Origin: Chitinophaga varians | GTDB lineage: Bacteria > Bacteroidota > Bacteroidia > Chitinophagales > Chitinophagaceae | DNA length: 64,000 nt | NCBI RefSeq assembly: GCF_012641275.1 | Contig: NZ_JABAIA010000001.1 | Span: forward strand, 2,542,001-2,606,000 | Direction: 5' to 3' | Shown: one piece after another, positions 56,770 through 61,174 of the stretch | Layout: every line of letters begins with the position of its first letter | How positions within the stretch are numbered: the stretch's first letter is position 1 | Translations under genes and position numbers: made by a program | The notes under the pieces: model-generated | Seen by the model: only the letters and a program-made list of their open reading frames with translations | Databases searched by the model: none | Told to the model about the DNA's origin: nothing

Positions 56770-56859
56770 ATGCATCCAAAGTATACACATACACAAAAGT
56801 TCATCGCGTTAGGCTATATAGGCCGTACGGATTGCGGGGCATGTTATGCTACAGAATAG
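56770..56859 (+). CDS. Candidate leader peptide 1 (29 residues)
   Basis: The first ATG after the promoter opens a 29-codon frame: MHPKYTHTQKFIALGYIGRT, then DCGACYATE. It ends 27 bp before an intrinsic terminator. Nine of 29 residues are His, Pro, Tyr, Gln or Ile, several matching anticodons of the downstream array. It shares the in-frame codons ATA GGC CGT (Ile-Gly-Arg) with the second short ORF. Tandem short ORF plus terminator looks like transcription attenuation. No experimental support; the shared piece could instead be an RNA structure. Confidence 0.45.
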   Translation: MHPKYTHTQKFIALGYIGRTDCGACYATE

Positions 56860-56885
56860 TTGAATCAACGAATTCGATATAACAC

Positions 56886-56916
56886 AAGCCCTGCAAGAGA
56901 TTGCAGGGCTTTTTTA
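56886..56916 (+). terminator. Intrinsic terminator/attenuator 1
   Basis: A perfect 10-bp stem AAGCCCTGCA / TGCAGGGCTT with a 6-nt loop and T-run. It lies between the first and second short ORFs. Confidence 0.88.
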
Positions 56917-56928
56917 ATTTATAAAATC

Positions 56929-57021
56929 ATGAAACAGTCAACACTATATCATATTCATTTTAGCATACAGCCAATAGGCCGTAAGCAGTATTATGCCCCT
57001 AAACGACAACGACTTCGGTAA
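56929..57021 (+). CDS. Candidate leader peptide 2 (30 residues)
   Basis: An ATG 13 bp after the first terminator opens a 30-codon frame: MKQSTLYHIHFSIQPIGRKQ, then YYAPKRQRLR. Fourteen of 30 residues are Ile, His, Tyr, Gln or Pro, and two Ile codons are the rare ATA. The downstream array carries Ile(UAU), His(GUG), Tyr(GUA) and Pro(UGG) anticodons. The 10-mer ATAGGCCGTA (56974-56983) is shared in frame with short ORF 1. It ends 34 bp before a second terminator. The reading as a leader peptide is inferred. Confidence 0.45.
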   Translation: MKQSTLYHIHFSIQPIGRKQYYAPKRQRLR

Positions 57022-57055
57022 ACCCCTGCACGTATCATCGTGTAAAAGTAATCTG

Positions 57056-57087
57056 AAACCGGTCGTTGTAAAATGACCGGTTTTTTT
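57056..57087 (+). terminator. Intrinsic terminator/attenuator 2
   Basis: A perfect 9-bp stem AAACCGGTC / GACCGGTTT with a 10-nt loop followed by a T-run. It lies 15 bp before the first tRNA-like sequence, so the array is transcribed only by read-through or from an unseen promoter. Confidence 0.88.
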
Positions 57088-57102
57088 GTTGCCCCAAAAG
57101 TC

Positions 57103-57175
57103 CGGCCTGTAGCTCAACGGTGAGAGCGGCTGCCTTATACGCAGTGTGTTACTGGTTCAAATCCAGTCTGGCCGA
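57103..57175 (+). tRNA. tRNA-Ile(UAU)-like
   Basis: A full cloverleaf can be drawn: acceptor CGGCCTG/CTGGCCG with one T-T mismatch, U8, A14, D-stem GCTC/GAGC, anticodon stem GCTGC/GCAGT, loop CTTATAC with anticodon TAT (57136-57138), and T-arm ACTGG/CCAGT with loop TTCAAAT. CCA is not encoded. A UAU anticodon is unusual, because most bacteria read AUA with a lysidine-modified CAU tRNA; UAU tRNAs are better known from phages. It may be a working tRNA or a mimic. Confidence 0.6.
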
Positions 57176-57185
57176 CAAGAAAAAC

Positions 57186-57257
57186 GGGTAAGGTAGTTCA
57201 ACGGCAGAACACCCGATTGTGGATCGGAGGATCAGGGTTCGATTCCCGCCTTTACCC
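57186..57257 (+). tRNA. tRNA-His(GUG)-like, defective T-stem
   Basis: Acceptor GGTAAGG/CTTTACC with an encoded extra G at -1 and C73 as in tRNA-His, U8, D-stem GTTC/GAAC, anticodon loop TTGTGGA (GTG at 57219-57221), and T-loop TTCGATT. Only the inner three T-stem pairs (GGG/CCC) form; the outer two are C-C and A-G. The anticodon stem also has a C-A pair at its top. These faults suggest a mimic rather than the cell's main tRNA-His. Confidence 0.5.
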
Positions 57258-57262
57258 CTTAT

Positions 57263-57349
57263 GTGAGTGCTGCGATGACGGTGTATCGCAATGGTCTGTA
57301 AAACCATCGCCTTCGGGCTTAGCAGGTTCGAATCCTGCCACTCGCACCA
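57263..57349 (+). tRNA. tRNA-Tyr(GUA)-like, class II with CCA
   Basis: Acceptor GTGAGTG/CACTCGC, D-stem GCGA/TCGC, anticodon stem ATGGT/ACCAT with loop CTGTAAA (GTA at 57298-57300), a long variable arm (GCCTTCGGGC) as in bacterial tRNA-Tyr, T-arm GCAGG/CCTGC with TTCGAAT, then A and encoded CCA. Position 8 is C and position 14 is not A, so the usual U8-A14 core pair is missing. Best formed of the set. Confidence 0.65.
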
Positions 57350-57504
57350 GGGCTGTCAGCCTTAAATTCTTCTTTGACAAAGAAGCAGGGACAGTTGTAT
57401 ACGCAAACCAGGCGCGGGTTTCATATAGCCCCGCAGTGCAACGGTAGTAACTGGTTGTATGCTGTTGCGGCATCATTTGTTTCCTGTGTTTTAATCTATG
57501 GGTA
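57350..57504 (+). ncRNA. Spacer with further tRNA-like arms
   Basis: After the Tyr element the order of arms changes. A T-arm-like hairpin GCGGG/CCCGC (near 57415-57435, long loop with TTTCATA) precedes a D-loop-like CAACGGTAG (57439-57447). Next comes a small hairpin ATGC/GCAT with a 7-nt loop TGTTGCG that lacks U33. A tight hairpin CTTCTTT/AAAGAAG lies near 57368-57385. The parts are suggestive but I cannot draw a full tRNA. Confidence 0.35.
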
Positions 57505-57556
57505 AGAGGTTCGATTCCTCTCTGATCTGAAAAATCAGTAGCTCATCTGGTAGAGC
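57505..57556 (+). ncRNA. Permuted tRNA-like module 1
   Basis: Order on the RNA: T-arm AGAGG-TTCGATT-CCTCT (57505-57521), acceptor 3' strand CTGAT (57522-57526), 7-nt cap, acceptor 5' strand ATCAG (57534-57538), TA at positions 8-9, D-arm GCTC-ATCTGGTA-GAGC (57541-57556). The acceptor strands pair with each other in this reversed order and find no partner in the normal order. No anticodon arm follows, only an A-rich linker (57557-57568). Confidence 0.6.
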
Positions 57557-57568
57557 AATAGAAAACAA

Positions 57569-57631
57569 ACGGGTTCGATTCCCACCTCGAAAGAGGTAAG
57601 CCGATGGTCAGGCAAAGGACTTGGGATCCTT
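57569..57631 (+). ncRNA. Permuted tRNA-Pro(UGG)-like module 2
   Basis: Order: T-arm GGG-TTCGATT-CCC (57571-57583; outer pairs mismatched), acceptor ACCTC/GAGGT (57584-57588, 57593-57597) closed by a GAAA tetraloop, AA, D-arm GCC-GATGGTCA-GGC (57600-57613), anticodon arm AAGGA-CTTGGGA-TCCTT (57615-57631) with U33 and anticodon TGG. The GNRA-capped acceptor leaves no 3' end to aminoacylate. Confidence 0.65.
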
Positions 57632-57890
57632 CAGAAGCGCACATCTTCATTAAAAAGTGCACCATCAAAAAGTCAGGGTTATATGCCCACGCCACCGCGT
57701 CAAAAGGGCGCAACGGTACATCCGGTGGACACCAGCAAACGGCTGTATATATCCGTGTCATTCGTATCACTTTGTTACTTTCCTTCCGCCATAACAGATA
57801 CGAACACACGAAGTGAAAGTCGTTTCCGTGAAAACGGGAAGGTCACATATCTCTGGCTTATTATTTCATCCGCCCAAAAAATAAAAAGAA
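57632..57890 (+). ncRNA. Structured RNA tail leading to Band-7 gene
   Basis: Contains a hairpin GCAC/GTGC (57639-57642, 57657-57660), a third possible permuted module (T-arm-like GGG-TTATATG-CCC at 57676-57688, CGCC/GGCG at 57690-57693 and 57707-57710, D-loop-like CAACGGTA), a long stem TTCGTATC/GATACGAA plus CGTGT/ACACG (57754-57810), and a 7-bp hairpin closed by GAAA (57823-57840). The Band-7 start codon follows 50 bp later. The structures are drawn by eye. Confidence 0.45.
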
Positions 57891-58985
57891 ATGAAAAGGG
57901 TACTCATCAATGCGTATGAAATCGGTCTCGTCTTCAAAAGAGGCGTATACCAACGCATGCTGAAAGCCGGCAGCTACTGGCTGTTTGGCGAAGATGTGAA
58001 AGTGTATGACATCAATACTGCTTTCACCGCACCGGTAGAACTCAACATTCTCCTGCAGGATGCAGCACTCGCCGAGGCGCTGCACGTCATCGACGTAAAA
58101 GAAACGGAGATCGTACTGCTGTACGAGAACGGTTTACTGAAAAAAGTGCTTACTACCGGAAGGTACACTTTCTGGAAAAACCTGATCGAATACAAATTCG
58201 TAAGGGCCGACATCAGCAAAGTGAACATTACGGAGAATATAGACCGTTCCACGCTGAACCATAAACTGGTAGCGCCTTTCGTAAGGTCCACCGTGGTGGA
58301 GAACTACGAAAAGGCAGTGCTGCTGATCGATGGAAAATACGAAATCACCCTCTCTCACGGTACCTACTACTGGTGGAAGAATGATATCCCTGTCCTGGTC
58401 AGCAAGGTGGACATGAGACAGCGCCAGCTGGAGATCAACGGACAGGAAATCCTGACCAAAGACAAGGCTGCACTGCGGACCAACGCCTGGGCACAGTACC
58501 GGGTAGACAACATCGAAAAAGCGATGCTGCTCAACAAGGACCATGAAAAACAGTTGTATGTCCTTTTCCAGCTGGCACTGCGGGAATACATCGCGGGCCT
58601 CGGCTTCGATGAGCTGATGGAGAAAAAAGACGCGCTGTCTGCCTTCGTACTGGAGGCTGTCAGCAAAAATGCGGAGGCATTGGGCGTCACCATCACCAGC
58701 TTCGGCATCCGGGACATCATCCTGCCGGGCGACGTGAAAGACATCATGAACCAGGTACTGGTGGCGGAGAAAAAAGCGCAGGCCAATATCATCATGAGAA
58801 GGGAAGAAACCGCCAGCACCAGGAGCCTGCTGAATACCGCCAAACTGATGGAGGACAATCCCATGCTGTTCAAGCTGAAAGAAATGGAATATGTGGAGAA
58901 AATCGCGGAGAAAATCAACAACATCAGCGTTTCCGGCAACGGTGTGCTGATAGATCAGCTCCGGCAGCTCTTCATCAGCAAATAA
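57891..58985 (+). CDS. Band-7/SPFH (slipin-like) protein
   Basis: A 364-residue protein without signal peptide or membrane anchor. Residues 1-170 hold three diverged copies of a short beta-rich unit: around 8-36 (YEIGLVFKRGVYQRMLKAG), 72-103 (TEIVLLYENGLLKKVLTTG) and 137-168 (YEKAVLLIDGKYEITLSHG). An SPFH/Band-7 domain follows (about 170-290) and then a coiled C-terminus (about 285-360). Family members form large ring scaffolds. It is preceded directly by the tRNA-like array, matching a proposed pairing of SPFH scaffolds with tRNA-like RNAs in RNA repair. No RtcB, RtcA or nucleotidyltransferase gene is in view. A terminator closes the unit. Confidence 0.85.
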   Translation: MKRVLINAYEIGLVFKRGVYQRMLKAGSYWLFGEDVKVYDINTAFTAPVELNILLQDAALAEALHVIDVKETEIVLLYENGLLKKVLTTGRYTFWKNLIEYKFVRADISKVNITENIDRSTLNHKLVAPFVRSTVVENYEKAVLLIDGKYEITLSHGTYYWWKNDIPVLVSKVDMRQRQLEINGQEILTKDKAALRTNAWAQYRVDNIEKAMLLNKDHEKQLYVLFQLALREYIAGLGFDELMEKKDALSAFVLEAVSKNAEALGVTITSFGIRDIILPGDVKDIMNQVLVAEKKAQANIIMRREETASTRSLLNTAKLMEDNPMLFKLKEMEYVEKIAEKINNISVSGNGVLIDQLRQLFISK

Positions 58986-58989
58986 AATC

Positions 58990-59031
58990 AGAAAAGAGTT
59001 AACTTTGCGGTTGACTCTTTTCTAATTTTTT
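58990..59031 (+). terminator. Intrinsic terminator of Band-7 gene
   Basis: Stem AGAAAAGAGT / ACTCTTTTCT (58990-58999, 59014-59023) extended by inner pairs, followed by a T-rich run. It separates the Band-7 gene from the next gene. Confidence 0.8.
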
Positions 59032-59036
59032 CAACT

Positions 59037-59243
59037 ATGCACGGACGTAACCGAAACGATATTTACCCAGGCCTGGAAGTAGCGATCATCCTTAAAAAAG
59101 ATCAGCGTACCGGCAAACGCACCTACGGCATCGTTCAGGACATACTCACTTCCGCGCCCTTCCATTCCCGCGGTATTAAAGTCCGCCTGGAAGACGGCCA
59201 GGTTGGCCGCGTGGCCGAAATCAATGTCACGGAAGAAGACTGA
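59037..59243 (+). CDS. YwbE-family protein (DUF2196)
   Basis: A 68-residue basic protein of the YwbE/DUF2196 family (MHGRNRNDIYPGLEVAIILK, then QRTGKRTYGIVQDILTSAP). The fold is a small KOW-like beta-barrel and the function is unknown; the positively charged surface suggests nucleic-acid contact. The ATG follows the Band-7 terminator by only a few bases, so its promoter must lie within or upstream of the Band-7 gene end. Full length for the family. Confidence 0.85.
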   Translation: MHGRNRNDIYPGLEVAIILKKDQRTGKRTYGIVQDILTSAPFHSRGIKVRLEDGQVGRVAEINVTEED

Positions 59244-59342
59244 CATTTCCACTACATATAAATACCAATTATCAGGTGACCGGGCATTCCCCATCACGCA
59301 GAAAAGTCGTACTTTGACGACGTTTCCAGAGTGCGATTTTAC

Positions 59343-61172
59343 ATGCGAAATATAACCACCCTCAATGATGTTCACCAGCAGTTTGCCGAGTACTTCGAAG
59401 TGCCGGTACTGAAGCCGTATGCTTACCTGTTGTCTAAAAAGCTCAGTGAGGGACATATCTGCCTCGACCTCGACACCATCAGCGAAGAACAGGAAAATCT
59501 GCCAGGATTCTACCAACTCCAGGAAAACGGGGCCGCCCCGCTGGCCACTATCCCGCTGGTCGGAAAAAACGGCAACGATTCACAGCCGTTCGTATTGTTC
59601 CAAAACAGACTGTACCTGCAACGGTACTACCGCTACGAAACCAGCTTCCTGCAGCATATCAACGATTTCCTAGCGGCCGAGAAAGCACTGCTATCTGAAA
59701 GAATTGCACTGCTGGAACAACAGCAGGAACTGGTCCGGCTACTGTTTCCCGCTGGCAGTAACCTGCGCGACGGCGATGATCCGGCCGACTGGCAACTGGC
59801 AGCAGCCATCACCGGTGTGTTGAATAACTTCACCATCATCACTGGCGGCCCCGGTACAGGTAAAACCACCACCGTGGCCAAACTGCTGGCCATCCTGTAC
59901 GCTACCGACCCGGCCCTTAAAGTGGCGCTGGCCGCGCCTACCGGAAAAGCCGCAGCGAGGATGGCGGAAAGCTTACGTAACACCAATATCCCGGTAGATG
60001 CGGCTATTGCGGAGAAATTCCAGGAACTGAGCCCGTCGACTATCCACCGGTTACTCAAGTCCATCAAAAACAGCCCGTATTTCCGGTATAACAAAAAAAA
60101 TCCGCTCACCTATGATGTCGTCATCATCGATGAGTGCTCTATGATAGATGTGGCCCTCTTCGCCAAACTGCTGGACGCGATCCATCCGCAGACACGCCTT
60201 ATCCTGCTGGGCGATAAGGACCAACTGGCCTCTGTAGAGGCCGGCAGCCTGTTCGGAGACCTGTGCCAGGCACAGGAAAAACTGAACATGTTCTCTCATG
60301 AACGGCTACAGCTGATTAACCGGTTCATCTTCGATGACCAACGTAAAATACCGGCGACACAGGCACAAACAAATTCACGGCACCCGCTGTTTGAACACCT
60401 GGTGGAACTGCGCCGCAGTCACCGCTTTACTGGTCATACCGGTATTGGCAAGTTCAGTAAGGCGCTGATCAGGAACGATCAACCGGCTATCCGCAGCTTC
60501 TTTGCCGCCGGCGCCGACGATCAGGTGATCATCGACCAATCCTGCGATGTGACGTTGTTCCATAAATTCATCTCGGGATATGAATCGTTCATCAACGAAC
60601 CAGATACCCGCAACGCCCTCCGTAAGCTCAACGATCAGCGTGTGCTCGTGGCAGTAAGGGAAGGGGCACAAGGCCTCTACGCTATCAACCGTGACATAGA
60701 ACGATATCTCCATGATCACGGCAAAATCAGGATCACCGCGGAGTTCTACGAAAACCGCCCGATTATTCTTACCCGCAACTATTATGAACACGGGTTGTTT
60801 AATGGTGATACCGGCATCATCCGTCTTGATGAGAATGGCGTGCTGATGGCCTGGTTTGAAGACAGCAACGGAGAACTGAAGGGCGTACTGCCCGGTTATC
60901 TCACCCTGGCGGAAACAGCTTTTGCGATGACCATTCACAAAAGCCAGGGTTCAGAATTCGGTCAGGTGCTGGTAGTGCTCCCGGATGCGGCCGATGTGCC
61001 CATCCTGACAAGGGAGCTGCTATATACCGCGGTCAGCCGCGCACGGAACAAAGTATACGTGCAGGGCTCCGCAGATGTCATCCTCGCCGCTGCAGAACGT
61101 TTTGTGGCCAGGGCCTCCGGCATTGCCGCCCGCTTCCTGGCGCAGGCAGCCGATGTCAAAACAGGAAATTAA
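59343..61172 (+). CDS. recD: Exodeoxyribonuclease V alpha subunit
   Basis: 609 residues from the ATG at 59343; a GTG at 59331 is possible. RecD is the 5'-3' helicase of RecBCD, which processes double-strand breaks and degrades foreign linear DNA. Motif I is TGGPGTGKTTT, motif II VIIDECSMID, and the C-terminal UvrD-like motifs are MTIHKSQGSEF and LLYTAVSRARNKV. The N-terminal RecB/C-contact region is present (about 1-130). recC follows after 2 bp, so the genes are cotranscribed. recB is not in view and may follow recC. Confidence 0.93.
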   Translation: MRNITTLNDVHQQFAEYFEVPVLKPYAYLLSKKLSEGHICLDLDTISEEQENLPGFYQLQENGAAPLATIPLVGKNGNDSQPFVLFQNRLYLQRYYRYETSFLQHINDFLAAEKALLSERIALLEQQQELVRLLFPAGSNLRDGDDPADWQLAAAITGVLNNFTIITGGPGTGKTTTVAKLLAILYATDPALKVALAAPTGKAAARMAESLRNTNIPVDAAIAEKFQELSPSTIHRLLKSIKNSPYFRYNKKNPLTYDVVIIDECSMIDVALFAKLLDAIHPQTRLILLGDKDQLASVEAGSLFGDLCQAQEKLNMFSHERLQLINRFIFDDQRKIPATQAQTNSRHPLFEHLVELRRSHRFTGHTGIGKFSKALIRNDQPAIRSFFAAGADDQVIIDQSCDVTLFHKFISGYESFINEPDTRNALRKLNDQRVLVAVREGAQGLYAINRDIERYLHDHGKIRITAEFYENRPIILTRNYYEHGLFNGDTGIIRLDENGVLMAWFEDSNGELKGVLPGYLTLAETAFAMTIHKSQGSEFGQVLVVLPDAADVPILTRELLYTAVSRARNKVYVQGSADVILAAAERFVARASGIAARFLAQAADVKTGN

Positions 61173-61174
61173 AC

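Noticed and set aside
57217..57476. ORFs of 74-76 codons on both strands across the tRNA-like cluster
   Set aside because: They run through the Tyr and His tRNA-like sequences; translations of tRNA genes often give such false proteins. The RNA structures explain the sequence better.
57543..57816. ORFs of 70-88 codons on both strands in the RNA tail region
   Set aside because: They overlap clear T-, D- and anticodon-arm hairpins and show no protein-like composition.
54759..58985. Integrated prophage or integrative element
   Set aside because: No integrase, structural phage genes, transposase or clear attachment repeats were found, although the composition and tRNAs suggest past transfer.
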